8,327 nt of DNA from JASEFH01 sp034679905 (GCA_034679905.1 JAXDAH010000036.1:1-8327), one strand, 5' to 3'; shown: positions 1 to 6,302, numbered from the stretch's first letter. The notes: generated by a model not told the origin, from the sequence alone. Made by a program: numbers and translations.

Positions 1-768
1 TGGCTGTTCGCCGCAGGGATTGGTGGTTTCGATGAGACCGAGCCCCGGCACGGTATTCCGACGGTTGATCTCGTCCAGGAACAGCATGCCGGGATCGCCC
101 GTGGACCAAGCCGCTTGCGCCACCATCCTCCAGAGGTCGCGGGGCTCGATCGTTCCCCAGACGGATCCGTCCCGGGGATTCACGAGATCGTAAGGCCTTC
201 CCGACTCCAGGCGCCGGAAGAATTCTGCATCGAAACCCACGGAGATGTTGAAGTTGCGCAATCCCCCGCCGCTTTTGCTGTTGACGAACGCGACGATATC
301 GGGGTGGGAACTGGCCAGCACCCCCATGTTCGCGCCCCGGCGCCTCCCTCCCTGTCGTACCGCCTCCGTCGCCTTATCGAACACCTCCATGAAGGAGAGC
401 GGCCCGCTGGCAACTCCGGCTGTACCATTTACGGAATCCCCGCGGGGGCGTACATTACTGAACGAGAATCCGGTACCCCCGCCGCTCTTGTGGATGAGCG
501 CCATATGCTTGAGCGTGGAGAAAATGCTCGCGAGCGAATCTTCAAGCGGGAGGGCAAAGCAGGCGGAGAGCTGTCCTGACGGCGTGCCGGCATTCATGAG
601 GGTGGGAGAGTTGGGCAGAAAGAGCAGACTCTCCATCATGGCGAGAAACTCGCGTGCTTTTCCCGTATCAACAGCATGCGCAACGCGCGAGAAGAGATCC
701 GATGGTCTCTCTCCGGGCAGCAGATAGCGAGACTGCAGTAACTGGAGTGCGATGGAGCTGAACTTCAT
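1..768 (-). CDS. nrdJ: Adenosylcobalamin-dependent (class II) ribonucleotide reductase, N-terminal part, cut by window edge
   Basis: The minus strand is open for 256 codons from ATG at 768 to the window edge, and the rest of the gene lies to the left. It reduces ribonucleotides to deoxyribonucleotides in the cytosol with a radical started from adenosylcobalamin. Visible family landmarks in order are FLPNSPTLMNAGTP (residues 50-63), the ACF segment with Cys70 (one of the redox cysteines expected here), SGGGTGFSFSNVRP (95-108), RRRGANMGV (142-150), DPGMLFLDEINRRN (225-238) and NPCGEQP (250-256). In the last motif Cys252 should be the thiyl-radical cysteine, with Asn250 and Glu254 as partners. 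There is no ATP-cone ahead of the catalytic domain, so ATP/dATP overall-activity control by a cone is not expected at this end. ATG 768 is preferred because the protein begins as class II enzymes do and a TATA element lies about 40 bp upstream, which would give a leader near 13 nt. TTG at 789 is a possible longer start after an in-frame TAA. The C-terminal redox cysteines cannot be seen. Confidence 0.95.
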   Translation of the reverse strand, partial: MKFSSIALQLLQSRYLLPGERPSDLFSRVAHAVDTGKAREFLAMMESLLFLPNSPTLMNAGTPSGQLSACFALPLEDSLASIFSTLKHMALIHKSGGGTGFSFSNVRPRGDSVNGTAGVASGPLSFMEVFDKATEAVRQGGRRRGANMGVLASSHPDIVAFVNSKSGGGLRNFNISVGFDAEFFRRLESGRPYDLVNPRDGSVWGTIEPRDLWRMVAQAAWSTGDPGMLFLDEINRRNTVPGLGLIETTNPCGEQP

Positions 769-792
769 TCTATCTGGATATACTCTCAATCC

Positions 793-827
793 AGGTACTC
801 TTTATTTAAATCCATCTAAAAGTACCT
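793..827. repeat. Inverted repeat AGGTACT/AGTACCT around the shared TATA box
   Basis: AGGTACT at 793-799 and AGTACCT at 821-827 form a perfect 7-bp inverted repeat with a 21-bp spacer that contains the divergent TATA element. Each half-site falls between the TATA box and the predicted start of one of the two genes. A protein bound to both arms could therefore affect both promoters. The half-site centres are 28 bp apart, nearly three helical turns, so both arms could face the same side of the helix. The operator role is inferred; no regulator is encoded in the window. Confidence 0.45.
804..811. promoter_or_regulatory. Palindromic TATA element shared by divergent nrdJ and cobQ
   Basis: ATTTAAAT is its own reverse complement, so it can read as a TATA box in both directions. 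Its centre is 25.5 bp before the cobQ ATG at 833, which predicts a leaderless cobQ mRNA. It is about 39.5 bp before the nrdJ ATG at 768, which predicts a leader of about 13 nt. No other good TATA box was found between the two starts. The spacing argument uses the known archaeal distance of about 25-27 bp from TATA to transcription start. No start site has been measured here. Confidence 0.65.
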
Positions 828-832
828 ATAGC

Positions 833-2308
833 ATGTCGCTGATGGTGCTCGGGACATCGTCCCATGTGGGGAAGAGCATAACGGTGGCGGCGATCCTCCG
901 TGCCATGGAACGCCGGGGTATCCGGGCAGCGCCCTTCAAATCGCAGAACATGAGCCTGAACTCCTATGTCACTGCCGATGGGGGCGAGATCGGGATTGCC
1001 CAGGCGATGCAGGCATGGGCAGCCCGGCTGGCCCCGGAGCGGGATATGAATCCCGTCCTTCTCAAACCCAAGGGGGACCGGACCTCGCAGGTCGTGCTGC
1101 TCGGCTCGCCCTACAAGGATGTGCAGATATCTGAATACTACCGTGAGACCGATGCGCTGTTACGGGAGTCGCTGCGAGCCTACCGCCGGCTGGAATGCCG
1201 GTACGGGAACGTGGTAGTCGAAGGGGCGGGGGGGGCTGCAGAGCTGAATCTCTATGATCGGGATATCGCCAATATCCGGCTGGCGAAGGCGCTGAAGATC
1301 CCCATCATCCTTGTCGCCGATATCGAACGGGGAGGTGTCTTTGCGCAGGCTTATGGGACGATTGAACTCCTACCGGAGGATGTGCGGGACTGCATCGTGG
1401 GGCTTATCGTCAACAAGTTCCGGGGAGATCCCGCCATCTTCGCAGACGGGCTGAAGCTACTGGAGGAGATCACCAAGCTTCCAGTGCTCGGTGTAGTGCC
1501 CTTCTTCGATATCCCCCTGCCAAGCGAGGATTCCCTCTCCCTCGCCGACAAGCAACCCTCACGTGGCACTGTGCGGATCGCCGTCATACGGCTGCCGCAC
1601 ATATCGAACTTCACCGACTTCGAGATGCTGGAGCGCAGCGCTTCTGTGGATTACGTGCCCCTGGGACGGTCACTTCTCGACTACGACTGCATCCTCGTCC
1701 CGGGAACTAAGAACACGATCGAAGATCTGCAGAAATTGAAGGAGAGCGGCACGGCAGAGGAGATCCATCACGCACGAAGACGCGGTATCCCCATCATCGG
1801 TATCTGTGGTGGATATCAGATGCTCGGGCGTACGATTATCGATTCTGGGGTCGAGTCGAGGCGGGGGGAGTATGCGGGTCTCGGGCTGCTGGATGTGGCC
1901 ACCTACTTCGAGGGCTACCGCAAGACGACGGTTCAGGTACAACGCCAGGCCCGCGCAATCCCTCCGCTGCTCCTGCATATGGGCACCGTATCCGGTTACG
2001 AGATTCACATGGGCCGGACAGAGAGGGGGAGTGCATCGGAGGCCTTCCAGGGGGATGGGGCGGCAAGTGCGGATGGACTGGTCATCGGAACTTATATGCA
2101 CGGACTCTTCCAGAACCCTTCTGCGGTTCGGGGACTGTTGCGGTACCTTCAGGATGCACATGGCGGCGGAGCTGAAGAGGTATCTTTGGACACCCCCATT
2201 GATGACATCTTTCCTGACTCCTACGATCGGCTGGCAGACTGGTACGAGAACCATGTCGATATGGACTTCATCGCTTCCTTCTTTCAGGAAGGTGCCGCAT
2301 CTGGATGA
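833..2308 (+). CDS. cobQ: Cobyric acid synthase (glutamine-hydrolysing)
   Basis: This 491-residue cytosolic enzyme amidates adenosylcobyrinic acid a,c-diamide at four carboxyls, using ATP and glutamine, to give adenosylcobyric acid in B12 synthesis. It is the usual CobQ/CbiP length. The N-terminal ATP-dependent synthetase domain has the P-loop-like GTSSHVGKS (residues 7-15), the family segment KSQNMSLNS (36-44), LKPKGDRTSQVV (77-88) and VVEGAGGAAELNL (128-140). The C-terminal half is a class I-like glutamine amidotransferase with ICGGYQMLG carrying the nucleophile Cys325, and TYMHGLF carrying His423. ATG 833 is chosen because family members begin at MxLMVLGTxSHVGKS and because the TATA box sits about 26 bp before it. 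An upstream in-frame ATG at 752 would add 27 residues unlike the family and run through the promoter and into the start of nrdJ. The gene is divergent from nrdJ, whose product needs the cofactor. The downstream gene at 2415 may be cotranscribed. Confidence 0.95.
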   Translation: MSLMVLGTSSHVGKSITVAAILRAMERRGIRAAPFKSQNMSLNSYVTADGGEIGIAQAMQAWAARLAPERDMNPVLLKPKGDRTSQVVLLGSPYKDVQISEYYRETDALLRESLRAYRRLECRYGNVVVEGAGGAAELNLYDRDIANIRLAKALKIPIILVADIERGGVFAQAYGTIELLPEDVRDCIVGLIVNKFRGDPAIFADGLKLLEEITKLPVLGVVPFFDIPLPSEDSLSLADKQPSRGTVRIAVIRLPHISNFTDFEMLERSASVDYVPLGRSLLDYDCILVPGTKNTIEDLQKLKESGTAEEIHHARRRGIPIIGICGGYQMLGRTIIDSGVESRRGEYAGLGLLDVATYFEGYRKTTVQVQRQARAIPPLLLHMGTVSGYEIHMGRTERGSASEAFQGDGAASADGLVIGTYMHGLFQNPSAVRGLLRYLQDAHGGGAEEVSLDTPIDDIFPDSYDRLADWYENHVDMDFIASFFQEGAASG

Positions 2309-2402
2309 CAGTCCGTTCGGTCTGGGGGATGTTCCGGGCGGTGTACGACAGAGTTGGAACCGTCAGGCAGGTATGGGTGAACGTTCAACATAGGGTTCGA
2401 CT

Positions 2403-2410
2403 GGGTGATG
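2403..2410 (+). promoter_or_regulatory. Strong Shine-Dalgarno site for the exported thioredoxin-like gene
   Basis: GGGTGATG contains GGTGAT, complementary to the conserved 3' end of archaeal 16S rRNA, and ends 4-5 nt before ATG 2415. No TATA box is visible about 26 bp before that ATG. The gene is therefore probably translated from a leadered or polycistronic mRNA continuing from cobQ, unlike the apparently leaderless genes nearby. Confidence 0.6.
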
Positions 2411-2414
2411 TGCA

Positions 2415-3203
2415 ATGAGATGGATCTGGTGTCTCTCTGCGATTCTGATTATCGCACTTGGCAGTTGCGGCTCAGCGCAGGCAGTGGATGCAGAATCCTT
2501 TGCCGTGTTCTATTTTCACGGTATAGGATGTTTCCACTGCAATAATGTCGATCAGGCCCTCTTTCCAGGCTGGCTGGAGAACTCCTCAGGGCTGGTGGTG
2601 ATCGAGTACGAGGTATATCGGGATAGGGAGAATGCCCTCGTTATGACCCGGTTCAACGAACAGTATGGCATCGGAACCGGTGTACCTGTCCTGCTCGCCA
2701 ATCCGAACACCGCATGGATCGGTGATCGGGCAATCCTGTCCGAAACTCCGAAGCTGATCGGAGAATGCGAGGCCGATCCCGTATACTGCAGGCAGAATAC
2801 TATCCCGTTCAGGAGTTTGAACCTGGCCGACCTCGGGGGCCACCCGCGGATCTGGTACCGGGACAGGGTTCTCATCCTGCAGGATTCGAGCGGTGACTGC
2901 GATGCGCTACAACGGCTTCTGATCGGTCAGAGTGTGCCCGAATCTCTCAAAAGCGTTCCGCATACCCCGATTACACCAGCAATCCTCGAGTTCTCGGGAC
3001 AGAATCTTACATACCAGAACGCGGTTCAGCTGGAGGGTGCGGTATTCCAGTGGAACGCCCCCGAACTGCCCGGAGCGTCGGCAGGCGATCAGGAGTCTGC
3101 CGGTGTGGATTCTCCTGCCCGGCAGACTCCGCTTGTATACGCCCCGATCCTGGTCCTGCTGGTTCTCCTGGTGCTGAAGGGGATGCGGAAGAAGATCCCC
3201 TGA
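2415..3203 (+). CDS. Exported, membrane-anchored thioredoxin-like protein with CFHC motif
   Basis: This 262-residue protein has an N-terminal signal peptide: basic start, hydrophobic core at residues 4-17, and a likely AQA cleavage site after Ala23. LGSC at 15-18 is a weaker lipobox alternative. A thioredoxin-fold domain follows, with FYFHGIGCFHC (32-42) giving a CxxC pair Cys39/Cys42, and GVPV (89-92) where Pro91 fits the cis-proline that faces the redox pair. Two further cysteines, Cys118 and Cys125, could form a structural disulfide. The C-terminus has one hydrophobic helix (about 240-255) followed by a basic tail GMRKKIP, placing the domain outside the cell. A thiol-disulfide reductase, isomerase or redox-sensing role is inferred from the fold; the partner is unknown. 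It lies 106 nt after cobQ with a good Shine-Dalgarno site, so cotranscription is plausible. It converges with the gene at 3320, and a short T-tract (CTTTTCC) just after the stop could help termination. I do not recognise a named gene. Confidence 0.8.
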   Translation: MRWIWCLSAILIIALGSCGSAQAVDAESFAVFYFHGIGCFHCNNVDQALFPGWLENSSGLVVIEYEVYRDRENALVMTRFNEQYGIGTGVPVLLANPNTAWIGDRAILSETPKLIGECEADPVYCRQNTIPFRSLNLADLGGHPRIWYRDRVLILQDSSGDCDALQRLLIGQSVPESLKSVPHTPITPAILEFSGQNLTYQNAVQLEGAVFQWNAPELPGASAGDQESAGVDSPARQTPLVYAPILVLLVLLVLKGMRKKIP

Positions 3204-3319
3204 GCATCATCATCTTTTCCAGGCCGGTAACGGCACTCGCGAGACCGTACGCCGTCATTGCAGACCCCATTTCGAACTTTAAAAGGTTCTTTCTGCGGCA
3301 GATTTCTGCAGGGATCTCG

Positions 3320-3805
3320 TCACTCAAAGATCCTGACAGTGTAGCCCTCCCGTTCCAGCAGCCCCTTCACGCGCAAGAGCCAGTCACGGTCGCTTCCGCC
3401 CTTAAGGGGCGCGATATGTTCGTCCCAGATGCGGTTCAATGCCGCATCGGCTGAGAGCAGGCTCCTCCTTCCTCCGACGCGCCCGGCCAGTTCTCCATCC
3501 GCGTGCAGGATCTGCATGGAGTAGCACTTGAACTCGCGGCAGAGTGCGGGCCTTGTCTGATAAATGGTGCATACGTACTTCTCATTGCCCTTCCGCAGGA
3601 ACGGGCACCAACCGGGATGTGCCTGCTTTCCTTCCCGTTCCTGGAAAAGATCGCGGTATGCGCTGTCCACATGAGCAAGAAACAGCTCCTGGGTGACCAA
3701 TAACCTGCAGTAGAAGTCGGCATCCGAGAGCGTTCTCTCGATCCGTATGACGCCGCCAAGCGACATGCAGCACCTGCCGCAGCGGCTGCATTCAAACGAG
3801 GGCAT
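3320..3805 (-). CDS. YkgJ-type cysteine-cluster protein (putative zinc/iron-binding)
   Basis: This 161-residue protein belongs to the YkgJ/UPF0153-like cysteine-cluster family, whose members are thought to bind zinc or an iron-sulfur cluster. The biochemical role is unknown. The N-terminus has FECSRCGRCC (residues 4-13), the typical CxxCxxCC cluster. A second set follows: CPFL at Cys67, then CTIYQTRPALCREFKC with Cys79, Cys89 and Cys94. The distal pattern CxIYxxRPxxCRxFxC is a family hallmark, so both ligand groups are intact. ATG 3805 is favoured over an in-frame ATG at 3865 because the cluster starts just after it and a CTATATAG element lies 27-28 bp upstream, giving a leaderless mRNA. The longer start would place that TATA box inside the coding region. 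It is transcribed divergently from the sugar pyrophosphorylase and converges with the exported thioredoxin-like gene. Confidence 0.88.
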   Translation of the reverse strand: MPSFECSRCGRCCMSLGGVIRIERTLSDADFYCRLLVTQELFLAHVDSAYRDLFQEREGKQAHPGWCPFLRKGNEKYVCTIYQTRPALCREFKCYSMQILHADGELAGRVGGRRSLLSADAALNRIWDEHIAPLKGGSDRDWLLRVKGLLEREGYTVRIFE

Positions 3806-3828
3806 TTCTAAAGCCCTCTGTCCTGCTG

Positions 3829-3836
3829 CTATATAG
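3829..3836 (-). promoter_or_regulatory. TATA box of the cysteine-cluster gene
   Basis: CTATATAG is palindromic and its centre is 27-28 bp upstream of ATG 3805 on the minus strand, which suits leaderless transcription and fixes the start choice. In the plus direction it would start an RNA near 3859, with a leader of about 70 nt to the sugar pyrophosphorylase, so it could serve both genes. Confidence 0.6.
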
Positions 3837-3905
3837 GTGTTCGGAATAGACACCGTGCCGTCCATTCCAGCGTCGTGGAGATTCCTGTCCGCCTTCGTGG
3901 ACAGG

Positions 3906-3913
3906 ATTAAAAT
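3906..3913 (+). promoter_or_regulatory. Candidate TATA box of the NDP-sugar pyrophosphorylase gene
   Basis: ATTAAAAT is centred about 27 bp before the in-frame ATG at 3937 and only about 18 bp before ATG 3928. If it is the promoter, translation would start leaderless at 3937. An AGGA (3918-3921) at fair spacing from 3928 supports the alternative of a leadered mRNA starting further upstream. Confidence 0.4.
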
Positions 3914-3927
3914 CGATAGGAAGCTAT

Positions 3928-5115
3928 ATGTCCGGCATGAAGGTCTGCATTATGTGCGGGGGAGAAGGCACCCGCCTTCGCCCCTTAACATTCGACCGCC
4001 CCAAGCCCTGCATCCCCATCGTCAACGCGCCATCGGTCCAGCACCTGGTCGACCATCTTTCCAGCCTCGGATTCAACGATGTGGTCGTGACGCTGGGATA
4101 CAAGGCAACCGAGATAGAGGATGCCTTAGGCGATGGCTCCCTCTTCGGGGTTGATATAACCTACGTCCATGAGAAGACCAAGCTCGGCACGGCCGGCAGT
4201 GTCAAGAATGCCCAGAAGCACCTGGACGGCCAGCCCTTCCTGGTGGTCGGGGGCGACCACGTCACCGACCTGAACCTGCTGGAGTTCTACCGCGGGCACC
4301 TGTCGGGAGACACGATCACGACCATCGGGCTGCTCTCCATCGACGACCCGAGCGAATATGGAATCGCCGAGATCGACGTGAACTACACAATCCAGCGGTT
4401 CAAGGAGAAACCGGCCCCGGGGGAGACCTTCAGCAATCTGGCGAGCACCGGGATGTACGTCTGCTCGTCTGAGATCTTCGACCATATCCCTACCGGCATG
4501 AAGTACGACTTCGCACGCGACCTGTTTCCTCGCCTCATGGATGAGGGCTACCGCCTGAAGGCCTGGCTGGCACGGGGCAACTGGACCGATGTGGGAAGCC
4601 CGCGCTCGCTGCGGCAGGCTGAACGCTGGAAGCTGCAGGGCATTGCCCACACGAGCATCAGCGGGGATCTGACCGTGAAGGGCGCCCGCATCGTCGGCCC
4701 CGTGCGCCTGGGTGGATCGATCACGCTCGGGCCGAATTCGCGCCTGATCGGTCCAGTTGCCATCGGTGCCGGTACCACGATCGAGGATGACGTTCTGATC
4801 GGGCCGTATACATCCATCGGCGAAGGCTGCACCATCCGGCAGAACACGAAGATCTTCTCCTCGTCCATCTACAACCGCGTTCAGATCGGCAACGACTGCT
4901 CTATCAGCGGCAGCATCATCGACAACGACACCCGTATCGGCGATGGCTGCTCCATCGAGAACGATACGGTCATCGGCCCCCGTGTCGACATGCAGCGCCG
5001 GGTGGTCGTTCACTCCGGCACCCGTCTCTGGCCGGAGCTGGTCATACCGGATGACGAGATCGTCAAAGAGCATGTGCTCAATAGTACGTACGATGTGCAC
5101 ACCGAAGGGTCCTAG
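3928..5115 (+). CDS. NDP-sugar pyrophosphorylase (nucleotidyltransferase with left-handed beta-helix domain)
   Basis: The 395-residue enzyme joins an NTP and a sugar 1-phosphate to give an NDP-sugar and pyrophosphate, feeding glycan, S-layer glycoprotein or exopolysaccharide synthesis. The N-terminal Rossmann-like nucleotidyltransferase domain (about 4-235) has the signature MCGGEGTRLRPLT (9-21) with RPKP (24-27), the metal-site motif GGDHVTD (108-114), EYGIAE (143-148), FKEKP (158-162) and WTDVGSP (219-225) with the second metal aspartate Asp221. The C-terminal part (about 245-375) is a row of hexapeptide repeats such as IGPYTS, IGNDCS and IGDGCS, forming a left-handed beta-helix that often carries oligomerisation or acetyltransferase function. 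The specific nucleotide and sugar cannot be read from sequence: mannose-1-phosphate guanylyltransferase and glucose-1-phosphate nucleotidyltransferase are both possible. Family proteins commonly begin at MKxCIMCGGEGT, so ATG 3937 (Met4) may be the real start. The TAG stop shares CTAG with the convergent gene's stop. Confidence 0.9.
   Translation: MSGMKVCIMCGGEGTRLRPLTFDRPKPCIPIVNAPSVQHLVDHLSSLGFNDVVVTLGYKATEIEDALGDGSLFGVDITYVHEKTKLGTAGSVKNAQKHLDGQPFLVVGGDHVTDLNLLEFYRGHLSGDTITTIGLLSIDDPSEYGIAEIDVNYTIQRFKEKPAPGETFSNLASTGMYVCSSEIFDHIPTGMKYDFARDLFPRLMDEGYRLKAWLARGNWTDVGSPRSLRQAERWKLQGIAHTSISGDLTVKGARIVGPVRLGGSITLGPNSRLIGPVAIGAGTTIEDDVLIGPYTSIGEGCTIRQNTKIFSSSIYNRVQIGNDCSISGSIIDNDTRIGDGCSIENDTVIGPRVDMQRRVVVHSGTRLWPELVIPDDEIVKEHVLNSTYDVHTEGS
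5112..5115. other. Overlapping stop codons of two convergent genes in one CTAG
   Basis: CTAG reads TAG on the plus strand at 5113-5115, ending the sugar pyrophosphorylase, and TAG on the minus strand at 5114-5112, ending the CBS-domain gene. There is no intergenic space, so the 3' ends of the two mRNAs must overlap unless termination occurs inside the opposite coding region. Confidence 0.95.
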
Positions 5116-5915
5116 GTGTGCCGGACCAGACGGTGGGTGAGCGCCACCAGGGGGTGGCGGGCATAATCGAGGACCTTGATGTCGTCCAGCGTGGAGAGGT
5201 TCATCGCCCGTGCGGTCCTCTCCAGCCCCAGCTCGAGATTTTCATCGATCTCGATGATATAAGCATCCAGCTTGGTGATACCCAGTCTTTTTGCAGCGAT
5301 TGCACGATGATGGCCGTCCACCAGGATGAGCCTCCCCGGACGCTTCACCACGATCAAGGGCTCCGCAAGACCCTTCTTGATCTCGTACATGCGCCCTTCC
5401 AGTTCATCCTCGTAGATCTTCGACTGCGTGGGAAGAAGGCTGTCTATCGGAACATTCTCGCGTTGCAGGGTGGGGTCGACACCGTAGAGTTTGCGGAGCG
5501 TCTCGATAAACTTGAAGACCTTCTCCGGCGAGACGCGTTCGATCTGCGAGCGTATCACGTCGGCGTTTGAGATGATTCCGACGAGACGGTTCTCCTCGTC
5601 CACTACGGGCAGTTTCTGAATGCCGGAACGGAAGATCACCCGGGCAGCATCCTGGATGCTCATCTCGGGATCGGCGACGATCAGGTGCGTGCTCATGATC
5701 CTCTCGATCGGCGTCTGCGGGGGGACAAAAAGAAGGTCTCGGGCGGCGATGTATCCGACGACTTCCGTACCGTTCACCACCGGGAATCCATCGTGCCCTG
5801 TCTTCCGGATCTTCTCTATCACATCTCTTGCCGTCCCGTTCACCTCTACGGTGACGACATCGTAGGTCATATAGTGTTTGACCTTCTTTTTATCCATTAC
5901 AGGTACATTCTTCAT
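5112..5915 (-). CDS. CBS-CBS-ParB/SerK-like domain protein
   Basis: This 267-residue cytosolic protein has two CBS domains: about 12-64 with MTYDVVTV and GFPVVNGTEVVGYIAARDLL, and about 73-126 with KLPVVDEENRLVGIISNADVI. Such pairs bind adenine nucleotides and act as regulatory sensors. A ParB/sulfiredoxin-fold domain follows (about 154-225) with VPIDSLLPT (155-163), EPLIVVKRPGRLILVDGHHR (185-204) and AIAAKRLG (205-212). The DGHHR motif is shared by ParB-like proteins and by the archaeal ADP-dependent serine kinase SerK. This protein is therefore either a ligand-sensing ParB-like regulator or a SerK relative that phosphorylates a small substrate. No DNA-binding helix-turn-helix of true ParB is evident, so chromosome partitioning is unlikely. 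ATG 5915 follows an in-frame TGA; Met7 at 5897 is an alternative. No convincing TATA box lies at the leaderless distance, so its mRNA probably has a leader. It ends inside the CTAG shared with its convergent neighbour. Confidence 0.85.
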   Translation of the reverse strand: MKNVPVMDKKKVKHYMTYDVVTVEVNGTARDVIEKIRKTGHDGFPVVNGTEVVGYIAARDLLFVPPQTPIERIMSTHLIVADPEMSIQDAARVIFRSGIQKLPVVDEENRLVGIISNADVIRSQIERVSPEKVFKFIETLRKLYGVDPTLQRENVPIDSLLPTQSKIYEDELEGRMYEIKKGLAEPLIVVKRPGRLILVDGHHRAIAAKRLGITKLDAYIIEIDENLELGLERTARAMNLSTLDDIKVLDYARHPLVALTHRLVRHT

Positions 5916-5941
5916 GCCGTTACTTCAATCCATCGATAGGT

Positions 5942-5954
5942 CAGGAGATTCCTG
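5942..5954. repeat. Short inverted repeat upstream of the CBS-domain gene
   Basis: CAGGA-GAT-TCCTG is a perfect 5-bp inverted repeat with a 3-bp centre, ending 27 bp before the ATG of the CBS-domain gene. It could be an operator half-pair or a small hairpin in that gene's leader. The repeat is short enough to arise by chance. Confidence 0.3.
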
Positions 5955-6133
5955 CAGTCGGATCGGCCATAGATCCTGTTTTTCCGGATTTTTTTGCTGC
6001 TGTCCTGCGGTTTCCCGTTACTACCGGCGGGGATGCGAGACGGATCGAATTGCCGCGGGTTCATTCAGCGGTGTGCCGATCTCTGACTCCACCCTATGAA
6101 GTGCATCCATGCTCCGCATACAGACCTGCAGTG

Positions 6134-6150
6134 GGGTAATTACCCGCGGG
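6134..6150. repeat. Overlapping palindromes GGGTAATTACCC and CCCGCGGG
   Basis: GGGTAATTACCC at 6134-6145 is a perfect 12-bp palindrome and overlaps CCCGCGGG at 6143-6150, a perfect 8-bp palindrome. It lies mid-way in the gene-poor region, not next to an obvious promoter. A binding site for a dimeric regulator is possible; the role is unknown. Confidence 0.4.
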
Positions 6151-6302
6151 CATAGATGTGGATTCTCCGCCCTCTGTTGCTTCTAAACATCCAAAATATC
6201 TACCGGCCTTCTCTCATCCAGAGGGGGCATCCTCGCACTTCCATCCGCTCCAGATGTCCTCTGTTCTGCATTGCTGCACGCCCCCTAATGTGCCCTCGCA
6301 GC

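Noticed and set aside
115..727. Open frames on the plus strand across 115-727
   Set aside because: The minus strand of the same stretch encodes a clear class II ribonucleotide reductase with all expected motifs; the plus frames are shadows without domains.
769..832. Cobalamin riboswitch before cobQ or nrdJ
   Set aside because: The predicted leaders are about 0 and 13 nt, far too short, and no B12-box-like sequence is visible.
2309..2414. tRNA-like GGTTCGACT near 2394-2402
   Set aside because: No acceptor stem, D-arm or anticodon arm could be folded around it; it is part of the leader before the exported thioredoxin-like gene.
3274..3289. TATA-like GAACTTTAAAAGGTTC between convergent genes
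   Set aside because: No gene starts downstream on either strand at a fitting distance; it is more likely an AT-rich site contributing T-tracts for termination.
3806..3865. 20-codon N-terminal extension of the cysteine-cluster protein from ATG 3865
   Set aside because: It would include the CTATATAG promoter; the family cluster begins right after the ATG at 3805.
6200..6271. 23-codon minus-strand ORF about 35 bp from the TATA box at 6303-6310
   Set aside because: The position would allow a short leader, but the peptide has no recognisable feature and no downstream minus gene that it would lead within 280 bp.
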